A DNA stretch of 64,000 bases from Prorocentrum cordatum (taxonomy: Eukaryota > Sar > Dinophyceae > Prorocentrales > Prorocentraceae): positions 77,501-141,500 of the forward strand of contig CAUYUJ010000669.1 in assembly GCA_963575745.1 (NCBI GenBank), read 5' to 3'. Below the pieces are notes generated by a model. It saw only the letters and a list, made by a program, of their open reading frames with translations, was not told the DNA's origin and did not search any database. Position 1 is the stretch's first letter. Every line of letters begins with the position of its first letter. The translations under genes and the position numbers were made by a program. Below, piece by piece: positions 1-11,500 of this stretch.

Positions 1-1620
1 ATGGCATTTTTTTTCCACAAATGAAATCTCTTATATGGGAGCTTGTTTTTCGCGGCATGGCGGCCCTCCGCGCCGCGTCGGGAGGGGGGTTTCAAATGGA
101 TTCCCACCCCGGAGGGAACCGTTCCAGGGTGAAAATCCATCTGGAACCCTCTCCCGACGCACAGCGGCTCTGTCGGGGATGGGGGGTGCACCCGAGCTCC
201 CAAAATGGCCATTTTCCAAATAAAATTTCTTATTGGGGAGCTTGTTTTTCGCGGCTGGGCCCTCCCGCGCAGCGTTGAGAGGTTCCAGATGGATTTTCAC
301 CCCGGAACCGTTCCAGGGTGAAAATCCATCTGGAACCCTCTCCCGACGCAAAACGGCTCTGTCGGGGATGGAAGGGGGGGGGTGTACCCGAGCTCCCACA
401 ATGGCCATTTTCCAAATGAAATCTCTGATTGGGGAGCTTGTTTTTCGCGGTTGGGTCCTCCCGCGCAGCGTCGAGAGGTGCCAGATGGATTTTCACCCCG
501 GAACCGTTCCAGGGTGAAAATCCATCTGGAACCCTCTCCAGACGCAAAACGGCTCTTCGGGGATGGGGGGGTGTCCGCCAGCTCCCGAAATGGCCATTTT
601 CCAAATGAAATCTCTTATTGGTGAGCTTGTTTTTCGCGGCTGGGCCCTCCCGCGCAGCGTCGGGAGGGAGGTCTCAAATGGATTTTCACCCCGGAACCGT
701 TCCAGGGTGAAAATCCATCTGGAACCCCTTCCCGACGCAAAACGGCTCTGTCGGGGATGGGGGGGGTGTGTACCCGAGCTCCCAAAATGGTAATTTTCCA
801 AATGAAATCTCTTATTGGGGAGCTTGTTTTTCGCGGCTGGGCCCTCCGCGCAGCGTCGGGAGGTTCCAGATGGATTTTCACCCGGAACCGTTCCAGGGTG
901 AAAATCCATCTGGGACCCCTCCCGACGCAAAACGGCTCTGTCGGGGATGGGGGGGGGTACCCAAGCTCCCAAAATGGCCATTTTCCAAATGAAATCTCTT
1001 ATTGGGGAGCTTGTTTTTCGCGGCTGGGCCCTGCCGCGCAGCGTCGGGAGGTCCCAGATGGATTTTCACCCCGGAACCGTTCCAGTGTGAAAATCCATCT
1101 GGAACCCTCTCCCGACGCAAAACGGCTCTGTCGGGGATGGGGGGGGGCGTGCCCGAGCTCTCAAAATGGCAATTTTCCAAATGAAATCTCTTATTGGGGA
1201 GCTTGTTTTTCGCGGCTGGGCTCTGCCGCGCAGCGTCGGGAGGTTCCACATGGATTTTCACCCCGGAACCGTTCCAGGGTGAAAATCCATCTGGAACCCT
1301 CTCCCGACGCAAAACGGCTCTGTCGGGGATGGGGGGTGGTGTACCCAAGCTCCCAAAATGGGTATTTTCCAAATGAAATCTCTTATTGGGGAGCTTGTTT
1401 TTCGCGGCTGGGCCCTCCCGCGCAGCGTCGGGAGGGAGGTCCCAAATGGATTGTCACCCCGGAACCGTTCCCGGGTGAAAATCCATCTGGAACCCCTACC
1501 CGACGCAAAGCGGCTCTGTCGGGGATGAGGGGGGGGGTATCCGAGCTCCCAGAATGGCAATTTTCCAAATGAAATCTCTTATTGGGGAGCTTGTTTTTCG
1601 CGGCTGGGCCCTCCCGCGCA
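1..1620 (+). repeat. Satellite R195, forward array (about 8 units)
   Basis: A unit of 185-198 bp is repeated head to tail. The landmark TTCCAGGGTGAAAATCC recurs near 120, 310, 508, 706, 891, 1077, 1268 and 1465. Each unit carries, in order, a 53-bp palindrome, the block CCCGACGCAAAACGGCTC, a G-run of variable length, AAAATGGCCATTTTCC, and a segment ending GCTTGTTTTTCGCGGCTGGG. Units differ by point changes and G-run length. Many ORFs cross the array in several frames, but all are translations of the repeat, so no gene is called. The array runs off the left edge. Confidence 0.95.
283..335. repeat. 53-bp palindrome, example of one per R195 unit
   Basis: The arms TTCCAGATGGATTTTCACC (283-301) and their exact complement (317-335) flank a 15-bp centre that contains the smaller inverted repeat GGAAC/GTTCC. 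The same structure recurs in the other units with few changes, so it is the best-conserved part of the satellite. Confidence 0.93.
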
Positions 1621-1626
1621 GCGTCG

Positions 1627-1698
1627 AAGCCCTCGCTGGGCTCCTTGCAGAAGCCCTCACTGGGCTCCTTGCAGAAGCCTTCACTGGGCTCCTTGCAG
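1627..1698 (+). repeat. 24-bp tandem repeat, three units
   Basis: Three consecutive 24-bp units (1627-1650, 1651-1674, 1675-1698) share the core TGGGCTCCTTGCAG and differ at one or two positions. They abut the last forward R195 unit. The same 24-bp family appears in reverse orientation at 2234-2400. Confidence 0.93.
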
Positions 1699-1736
1699 AA
1701 TGGGTCCACCTGCAGCCCTCGAAACTGGCGGCAGTA

Positions 1737-1915
1737 TCGCAGATCGCCGCCACCCAGGGACGGCGAAGTCTACCTCATGTCCGCGCGGAGCCTCGCTCCG
1801 CTGGACCCACAAGCCGCCTTTGAAAGGGGCGACACTTTCGCAGATCGCAACCACCCAGTGACGGCGAGGTCTACCTCGGGTCCGCGCGGCGCCCCCCTCC
1901 GCTGGACCCACACTG
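1737..1915 (+). repeat. Direct duplication of about 70 bp at the centre of the inverted satellite
   Basis: Two copies (about 1737-1811 and 1843-1915) begin CGCAGATCGC, continue through CCACCCAG and GACGGCGA, and end CCGCTGGACCCACA. They lie about 105 bp apart between the forward and reverse satellite arms. Confidence 0.85.
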
Positions 1916-1939
1916 GACTCCTTCCAGAAGCTCTGATTG

Positions 1940-2230
1940 GCACACCCCCCCCCATCCCCGACAGAGCCGTTTTGCGTCGGGAGGGGGTTCCAGATGGATT
2001 TTCACCCTGGAACGGTTCCGGGGTGAAAATCCATCTGGAACCTTTCGACGCTGCCGGGAGGACCCAGCCGCGAAAAACAAGCTCCCCAATAAGAGATCTC
2101 ATTTGGAAAATTGCCATTTTGGGAGCTCGGGCACACCCCCTCCATCCCCGACAGAGCCGTTTTGCGTCGGGAAGGGGTTCCAGATGGATTTTCACCCTGG
2201 AACGGTTCCGGGGTGAAAATCCATCTGGGA
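1940..2230 (-). repeat. Satellite R195, reverse-oriented copies (about 1.5 units)
   Basis: Read on the minus strand this is the same unit as 1-1620: the palindrome, the CGACAGAGCCGTTTTGCGTCG block and the GCTCCCCAATAAGAGAT segment all appear in reverse order. The satellite is therefore arranged head-on around 1.63-1.93 kb. Confidence 0.92.
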
Positions 2231-2233
2231 CCT

Positions 2234-2400
2234 CTAAGGAGCCCAGTGAGGGCTTCTGTAAGGAGCTTCTGTAATGAGCCCACTAAGGGCTTCTGTAAGG
2301 AGCCCACTAAGGGCTTCTGTAAGGAGCCCTCCAAGGGCTTCTGGAAAGAGCCCACTAAGGGCTTCTGGAAGGAGCCCCACAAGGGCTTTTTACAGGGGCC
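2234..2400 (-). repeat. 24-bp repeat family, reverse orientation
   Basis: About six units of the form AAGGAGCCCACTAAGGGCTT plus four bases follow each other. They are the reverse complement of the 1627-1698 units, so the 24-bp repeat is mirrored together with R195. Confidence 0.9.
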
Positions 2401-2460
2401 CAGGAAGGAGCTGAGAGAAGCCTTCTGGGAGGAGCTCAAAATGGGTCCAGATGGGTTTTC

Positions 2461-2563
2461 ACCCCGGAACGGTTCCAGGGTGATTCCGGAACCTGAAACG
2501 GTCAGTGTGAAGCTTCCAGAATCACCCCGGAACGGTTCCAGGTGATTCCGGAACCTGAAACGG
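2461..2563 (+). repeat. Two palindrome-derived direct repeats at the retroelement junction
   Basis: Two ~40-bp copies (2461-2501 and 2524-2563) carry CCGGAACGGTTCCAG followed by GATTCCGGAACCTGAAACGG. The first half matches the centre of the R195 palindrome. Retroelement coding similarity stops just to the right, near 2580. Confidence 0.85.
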
Positions 2564-5500
2564 AGGATTTTGCGCCAAAACTCGTGGCGTGGGTCCATCC
2601 TTTCCGCCAGTCCGTGAGGCTGCGGTAAGCTGGTGCTTCCCACGCGTACATCCAAACGGAAAGCACCGAGAGAAGTCGTTGGTCCGTTGGGAGTTCGCCT
2701 CGGCCTTTTCGGAGGCACGGGTTTGGGACGTGGAGGAGGGGTTCTGGGATGGTGCCAGTGCGTTGCATAGCTCGTAGAACGCTGGCGAAGAGGCGAAGAA
2801 TGTCGTCGGGAAGCTCCTTTGCCTCCTTAGTAGTCCAACCGTCCAGACCCCCCGCGCGTCTCGGTGAACGGGTGCGAATGAAGTGGATGAGTTGGTCGTC
2901 GGTGAGGTGGAAAGGGGTAGCTGGTGATGGCGTAGGCAGCTCCTGTCGGTACTCGTCGTAGAAGTCGGCCCACGTCGGCATGGCTTCGGCATCATGTCCC
3001 GCACGTGCGCGGTACCTGCCCAAGATGGGCTCCCAGGTGTCGACCATGAGCTTCAGCATGTCCTTGATGTTAGCAACAATGGCGTTGGCAGGGAGGATGT
3101 CGGGGACTTGCGCAGGTGGTGGTTCACGGGTGTGGTCTTCGTCGCTGTCCGTGTCGGGCGAACTACCGTCGCCGGGGCTGAAGCCGCCAGCTTCGGTGTC
3201 AGCGTCGCTGTCGTCCGTGCAAGCTTCGTCAGGTTTGAAGGCGTTGGTGTCGCAGTGGAATTGCGTATCGTCAGGAGTGGTAGGTGTGCGGAGATACGCC
3301 GTGGGCGAGCTATCAGCAGCTCGTGCGTATATGGCCGCCTTTCGCCCGCTTGGCTCACGGACGCCCTCGGCCCATATCCTGATGCGTTCCGCCTTGGCAC
3401 GGTTCGCGCGTCGCGCCAGCTCTAAGTCGAGATGTTGGATCAAAACGTCAAGGTGCTCCCCGTGCGGCACTGGCTCGTCTGGGGCCCAGGCCTCGGGGAA
3501 TTCCAGGAGAACCGTGGGGCGCAGCTTGTGGCATAAGAGGCGGGCCGCGGCCCACGTGCAGTCGATGCGCTGCGCGAGGTACGGCGGGATAGCACGGCAA
3601 TCTAGATGGTGGTGCTGTCCGATGAAACGGAGCTCGCAGAGTTGCCGATGGAGCTTGCGCAGTCGGTTCATGTGAATCGTGGAAGCTCCGTAGGTGGGGA
3701 ACGCGCGGGGGACAACCGGTCGATCCTCGAACGTAGGCGTGAGCCCGTGCATGGTGGGGGGCTTCTTTTTTGGTTGGTGGGGCGGTGGAGGTGGCAGATC
3801 GCGTAGACGGGTGAGATGGTACTCATGACTGGCCTCGTTAGCCAGGGTGAACATGCGCTCCACGTCGTCTCGTGCGTCGGCCTGCTCCATGCGGTCCTGG
3901 TACCGCCCAGCGATGAGGGTCCCAAGTGCTTGCAGCTCGTGCCCCTCATGAACTCCATCGTCGGGCGGGTAGGGCGTAGGGGCAAGAAGACGTCGGGCCG
4001 TATGGTCGAGGCGACTGAGGTCAAGCGTGACCTGCAGGCCAACGTGAGACTTCGCAGGCAAGTCGCGAAGGTAGCAGAAGTCGGTGACAAGGGATCGCGC
4101 CGCCTGGTTGGCAATGATATAATCGATGCGCGAAGTGCGGGGGCACTTGGTGACGCGGTCCCAATCAGGGATATTGCCATAGGTGTGCATGGTGTGGTCT
4201 GGTGTGCCCTCAGCGACGTTGGACCATCCGTGCTGCAACATGTGCAGAAGGTGTGGATTGTCGTCAATGTTCGTGTTGGCGTCCATGCAGATGAAGTAGG
4301 GTGCTGAGCCGACCCTAGCGGCGGCACAGTCAGCGAGCCGAAAGAGAGCTGTGCTGTCTCCTCCAGCAATCCCGTAAAGGCTCGCTATGTAGATCCCCGC
4401 GGGCCCATGGTTATTTCGTCGCCGCCTACGGCGGTGTTGAGTGCAGAGTGGGAGAAAGACCTCATGCCATCTTTTCTTGGCCTTGAGGGCGGCGATACAG
4501 GGCGCATTGTCGTCGACAGTGGAGTCGACGATGGCATCCTTAGAGAGAATGGCGACCCCTCCCGAGGCGCCAGTGTTGCCCACAACGGTGTGATCAGTGC
4601 CGCCGTGGGCAGCTCTGCGCTGGGCTCGCGCCAGATCAAGGTCAGGCCCAAGACTGGCGTGGTATCCACCGTGGAGAGGATTGGCGGCGCTGGTAGCGAT
4701 GGCTTGCCTAGTCGGCTTGGCATGTCGGGTCTCCTGCAGTGCTATGACAGCGGCGTTGTGGTCGACACCAAGGGCGGTGATGGTTGGCCAGTTCGCTGAG
4801 AGACTGGTGATGTTAAGGCTGACGAGGTGTATGGAGCGACCTGGCCCGTCTCCATCGGTGGAACTGGGGTTTGCGCGCCCCGCACGGTGAAGGTCAGCTT
4901 GGCCCTCGCCCCAGTAGGAGGCTTGGCCACAGTAGGAGCTCATGGCGTTACTATGGGCTAGCTTGATCGGGGCTGAAGCCGCCGTCAGGCCATCCATATA
5001 GGCGGGACACGGTCGGCACTGCGCCAGGGGGGGTTCATAAATATTAGTAAAAATGTCACGAAAATTCCTCCTCACTCCTGTACTATAGGGGACGAGGGGA
5101 GGAGAAGTGAGACGGCAGCAGTGGGAGAGGGAGGCGACTCCTCGATCCATCCTGCCGAACACAAAGACAAAAGCGAGACAGCGGCGGCGGCCAGGCGCGG
5201 CGGCGGCACAACGCACGCGCATGTACTGCGCACGCGCCACCGCTGGTCCCTTCTGCGGTGACACGCCCGCCCCGTCAGTGTCTTGATGAGCAGCATCTGG
5301 TGGAACGGCTCCAGCAGCACGATCGGAGGCCTGACGCTGGGCCTCGTCCATGCCCGCTGCCGTGAGGCCCACGTTGCGGACAGGGCTGATTCCCCGCGGG
5401 GCCGCAGCTGCCGCGGCAGCAGCCGAGGTGGCGGGGGCACCGCCCCGACTCTGAGGTGAGAGCGGTGAGCCCCCGCCAAAACCCGCCACAAGGTTCTTGA

Positions 5501-8500
5501 CACGGTACTTGTTCTTGAACGGGTCGAAGGTTGGCGCCTCGTCGATGGGGACGATCACGCGGGTGGGCAGCTGCGGCTCGTGGTCCGTGGACGGCGTCGG
5601 CTCGAGGTCGACCTGGCTAGGGTCGATGACGCTGGCTCCGAAGCGTGGCACCACTTCGGGGGGTCGGCCATCGGCCTGAGTCTCGCGAGGCGGCGAGCTC
5701 GTGGAGCTCCCTGGGGCCTTGCGTGAACTGTGGCGGCTGCAGGTCCTGCTGCGCGGGACGCGCCCGCCCGTGTGACGGTCGCGTGGCGAAGTCGCTTGGG
5801 CATTAGCGCGCTCAGAATCCGCCCTGCTCGGGGATCGGATCGGCGCCGCGCAGGGTGATGGGCTGGGCTGGCGAGAGGCGCTTGTGCCGCCTTCCGCCGT
5901 GGCTGTGGCCTGGTCGGGGTCGGCCGCGTCTGGGCGGGGGCTGACGTGGTGGGCGCTTCCCTCGCTGTGCCTCGGGGAGGCGCTGCGATGCGCCTGGATG
6001 CGCGTGAGGACGAGCGGGGTGAGCGGCTGCCTCTCCCGCACAGGTGGGGCAGGTTTGGCCTGGGCAGGGCGCAGTGCTGCAGCTACGTTTGGCGGGGGCG
6101 TGTGCTGGCGCGGTTGCCAAGCGCGCACGTTCGCATCGCGCCATCCTTCGGGGCGCCCAGCCCTGCCACGGTTTGTTGCAGCCCCCTGGGCTGAAGCCGC
6201 AGGGGTTATCACTGCAGGCTGGTTGCTGGAGGGGCCCTCATGTCGGCCTGAGTAAAGGCCCCAGGCGCGCGTGGACCCTGGCACTGGCGAGGTGGCCCTT
6301 AGGGCATGTAGGGGCGCACGCGAGTAGCCGATGGCCGCTGGGTGAACCCTGGCGTTGGGGGCTTGGCCGTAGCTGGAGGCGGCTGCTCCAGCAGCCGCAG
6401 GCATGGCACCTATGGGACCACGGTGGTAGGCGGCAACCCCGTCGTAGGCCGTGTTACCGCCTGTCGGGACTCGCGCAGGGGAGCGGTAGCGTGGTGTGCC
6501 CTGCTGTCCTGCGTCACGTTGGTCCCGCTGCTGAATGCGCTGCTGGTGCTGTTGGTGACGCTGCCAGTCGGCTCTCGAGAGGGGACGGGTGTCGGGGAGG
6601 ATGGTGGGCACGTCGGGCCGCTGCCAGCCCCGATAGACGTGCTCGAAGGCGTGGTCAGGGTAGGTCCCCCCTACGGGTGAGTATCGTCGCACATGCTCCG
6701 TGTAGTCGATGTTCTGCGGCTCTGAGATCGCCGTAATGTTGATGGCCCGCTGGTGCGCTGGTCCATAGAGGCAGAAACTACCACGGTTGCTGCGGTCGTG
6801 GTTTAGCTCAGCTTCGGTCGTGGCACGGCTCACCATGGCGTCACAGAGTCGCATATCGTAGTCGAGAGCTTGAGGCCCAGGACCACCCTCGGCGTCCCAG
6901 TACAGTACCACATCTCGCCAGCGGGTGCGGGTCATGTGGGTGCGCTCGGCGATCAACTCGCAGACGGTCCTGACCGTGACACGATCCCTGTACATGTTGG
7001 TAATGGCTAGGGAGAAGGGTCGGCGGACCGTCTTGTTGAAGGTGAGTTCCTCCTTGAGGGCCTGATGGGGGCTGAAGAGCACATAGCCTTCCCTCCAAAG
7101 CGGTTGGTCGGGGGAAGGTTCTTCGGGCATCCCCGTTCCTGTGAATCCAGGTGGCCGCGTTGTGCCGTCAGGCAATCCCTGCCTGGGGACGCGCCGCGGC
7201 TGTGGTGGGAGGTACCATTGGCCCTGGTAGCCAACTTGCCCTGGTTGTGGAGGTTCTCCCCCGGGGCCTGAAGGCGCTCGGGGGGGTTCCTTGAGGTCGT
7301 GGAGGGCTGGCGCGTTGCCGAATTGGCGGGCAAGGATGTGCGGCGGCATCCCTGTGGCACGGACGTCGAGCTGGTTGTGTGGCCTGGGGGGGTGGGGACA
7401 CCTGCTGGACAGGCAGCATGTGTCGGAGTCCCTCTTATTGGTGCTGTATGCACACGTCCAACTGTTGCACGAGTAGTCCGTGGACCAGTCCATAAGTGTA
7501 CGCAGTCCGCTGCGGCCGCAGTCTGGGCACGTTGGTTGGCCCGAGGTGCCAAGCTGTGTGTTGCGGCGAGCCGCGCAATATTGGCAGCATTGGAATCGAC
7601 ACTGTAGGCAAGACCAGCGTCCTGGTAAAGGCGGTAGCGCATGCTCGTTTGTGCCTGGGTCGTCTGGGTGGGGTCTCGGGCGATCCCACAAGGGCCAGAC
7701 GTCAGCAAACCAGGATTGGCCTGTAGTGCGGACTACCTCGGCGGGGAGGCGTGCGTCCTCGGCATGGCACCTGATCCACTGGGGCCCCATATCCGCTGGT
7801 ACCATGACGGTGCGCCAGGAGTCGTCCCCCTTAACGTGGACTTGGGTCGGTGCCCAGAGCTTAGTAGTGGTGTCGCCGTGATCATGATGGAGGATGACCC
7901 AGCCGTCACGCCCGTCCACCGTAGGGTCAATGACGCGGTAGCCCATGACTGTCGTCCCCCACGGTAAGTAGGCGCCATCGTGGTGATCACCAGGGTCGAG
8001 CCAGACCTCGATGCCAGGGGCGTTGACACGGGACCGCACATCACGCACGTGGTAGGCGAGGACGTGGTAGGCAGTCGGCTCCTCCTCCGTCACAATGTGC
8101 TCCCACGTCTCGATGCCGCTGTTGTCGGAGGTGGAGTTCCCGTCGCTCTGTCGTGACGAGCGAGAGGCAGATCGTCGCGCACGGGCGCGGCCTCGGGCGA
8201 GGGCGGCGGCCGCGCTGATGAGGGATGGCGTACGGCGTTCGTCGACTCCAGATGACGTCGATGAGGGGTCTGGACTGTGGGCTAAGGCTGTGCCTGACTT
8301 GTGCGTGCGTGGTGGGTCCGACGCGGCCCCAGGGCTGGAGCCGCTGGGGCGCGACCCGTGTGCGTCAGGTTGCCCCCGCACGGGGACAGCTTGCAAGCCC
8401 GTGTACACCAGGTCGATGAGTGGTTTCGGGTCCAGCTGGAGTATGTGGAGCGAGACGCGTGGTCGAGGCTGATTAGGGTCGTCCCTGGTGGCTGCTTCCG

Positions 8501-11500
8501 TGTCGTAGTGCTGTTTGGCCCATGCTCGCGCCGCTTCTGGCGAGTATAGCGCCTGCGGTGGTGGCCATGCTGCCGCGATGGTTGATCTGCGCCTAGTGCT
8601 AGCTTCCTGGTCGTGAGCTTCAGCCGCCTCACGGAGATCTGGATGATCGTAGCCAGCAATGTGGAGGGCGTGCGCGCAGTCACCCATGCCATAGGCGTGT
8701 GGAAGGGCACGGCACCTGGAAGCAGCTTCTGTGGGGGCACACCAGTCCATGCGGATGAGGAGGCTCAGGACCCGAGGGTAAATGAGGCGCGCTCCGTGAG
8801 CCTCCCCTTTCACGTAGTTGTGCCTGTTTTCCCCGCGCGGTGGTTGGGTGGCTTCGCACATCCAGAGTGCGATGGGTCCCCACGCGAGGGTGTCGTCTTC
8901 GAGACTGTAGGGCGGGTGGGGCGGTATCGCGTACCACGCGGCCAGCGAAGGGTGCACGCTCACGTACGTGCGGCCAACGTTGGTGCCAGTTCGACCCTTC
9001 GTTTCACGGCGGGGGCCTGGCAAGAGGTGCCCTCCACAGGCAGCAAGACGGGCCGCAAGGTCGCCGCGGGTCCCATGCCAGAAAACAGTGGGCGCGTCGG
9101 TGGTGGGTTGACGGAGGTCCCACGTGAGGTATGGGAAAATTGTCTCGCCCGAGTTGCCGCCCGAGTCTTCCAGCACCCAAGTGAGGCGGTTCGGTGGCCT
9201 CTGCATGATGTCCGTCCACGGCCCCAGCACTTGGAGTGTTGGGTCGTGAGTGAATCGAGGGTGGTCGTGGAGTCGTAGAGCGTCTTTGATGTCCTCAGTG
9301 GACACGCCACTGTTCCCTAGCGCGAAGCCGTTTTGGTACAGGGCGTTAAGTATGCTCTTCGGCGGCTCGGGGACCGCTGGGTCACGCTGGATGGTGTTGC
9401 GTGAGTTGCGTGTCGGTGGCTTGAGGGCAGTGTAAGGCGTACCAGGGCCTGAAGGCGCCTGGGGCCTGTCAGGTGATGCATAGCGTGCTCGCCGTCGTGG
9501 TGGTTGGGTGTCCGCGTCGGGGGAGGAACCACGAGCGTCAGCATGTCGGAAGATGGACCACGGGCTGCCATGGGTGCGTTCTCTCGTTTCCCTTGGCTCG
9601 GTGTCGCTACCGTGTGCTGTGGCATCCTCGTTGGTCGGTAGGTTACCGAATGTCGTGCCGTTCTTGGAGCCGTCTCGTGGCGTCGGGCTGGTCGATCTTG
9701 GTGTGACAGACGAGGCTCGCGATACGGCGGCTGTGACTTCAGCGATGGCGGCGGTGGTGGCGGTGGTGACGTCGGCGACTGCGGCGGCAACAGCTGCGGC
9801 GTAGTGTTCCTGTAGCAGCGGATGTCGGAGTGCGTGCACCTGCTGGTCGTCGTGTTCGTCGGCGAGCGTGCACGGCATTTTGTGTGTGGCCTCGTCCTTC
9901 GGCTTCCTGCTCGGTTGGCAACAGCGGAGGCACCAGTGGGCAGTGGATGAGTCCAGGGCCCGCGCACATATGCGGGCGCCTACGTGTCCGACAGCTCCCT
10001 GGGCAAGGAGTTTGGCACCGACGAGTAGAAGACCACACACAACTCCACCCGTGGCTATGGCCCCTAGCTTGCCGCTGGCCCATTTAAGGACGCCCCCGAA
10101 GCCGCTCCCGACTGCAGTGGCTCCGCCCGAGACACCATCTCTGAGTTTGTCGCTGGTCCATTTGAGGGTGGCCCTCAATGTGGACGTGACATAGTATGTC
10201 GTTTTGCGTCGGAATATAGTGGACACCGATGGGCCTGGTGCGGTCGCTTGGCGTCGTCGTCGTTGTCGGTAGCTGGGGTCTCGGCTCGGGGTCGGCAAGT
10301 ATCCATCGATCTGGTCCTTGTACGGCATTGCTATCGCGATGGCGTACGTGGCCACCAGGAGGCAGATGAGGCAGCCACAATGTCGTGATGCCGCTGAGCT
10401 GTGCTGGGGCTCGTGGGGACCGCTGGCATCTGGGTGTTCATCATCGATGGGGTCGTTGTCGATGTCGGCCTGCCAGTGGTCGATGGCACTGGGGTTGGAG
10501 TCAGTCACGTTGTCACCTCCTGCGGTCTGGGGATGTCCAGGTCTAGCCAGTGGTGCAGCGGGGCTGAAGCCGCCACTGCACGGCCTGGCATGAGCTGGCG
10601 AGGCAGTGGAATGACTAGTCACATCAGCGGCAGTGACGCCTTCAGCGTCGTTAGGCCGCGCAGAAGGGTCGGCCTGATCTGAGGTGTGGGGCGCACTGCG
10701 TTGCCACGGGGCGAGCCCAGAGTGAGGCTCACTGTCGCGGTCGCGCTGAGCCGAGTCGCCTGATGGTATCGTGCCGTCTCGATCCTGGATATCGATGTCG
10801 TCCTGGCTATCCTCCGACGCGTGGAACGAGTCCATGGATGTATTGCCGATATCGCTGGCCGCGATGTGCTGGAGCAGCCATGATACGGGATCTTCTGCGG
10901 CCTGATCGGTGCCGTCCGTCGGCGCCGCAGCGAGCTCCGCCTCGACGAGCGGCAGCATGTCTGGCGGTTGGTGCAGGATAACATCAGCGAGGTACGCCAT
11001 GGCGTCATGGTCGGGTGGAGGGAGACCTCTTGGCAGCAGAGCATGGGCCCGTGAGAGGTATGGCGGCAAAGGTGCCATGAAAGCCTCAGGGCCAACGAGC
11101 GTGGCACGAGCGCCCTGGTACTCCAGAAGGAGGCCGAAATAGCGGGTGGCGTACTCGCGGCTGCTCTGGATCCGAGTGAGGTTGCGGTTGATGCGCTGCC
11201 TGTCGGGGCCCGCTCTGTGCCAGATGTCCTCGCACATGTCGACCGCGGTGCGATGACGCAGGGCGTCGGTGGTGTCCTCGGACGCCTCAAGGAAGAGGTG
11301 ATCGTACTGTGGCAGATGGAGCGTCGCCAGGATGTACGGGACGCAGTCCTCGAGCCATGCCCAGAACATGTCCTGGTTATCCTCACCTGGTGCCCACGCC
11401 GCAGCACACGGTATGAGCCGGGCGCGGATCATCATCAGGTGCCAGAAAGCAGGGTCTTCCTCGGGTTCGCCCCTATCTCGCATGGGAGTGGTGGGACCCG

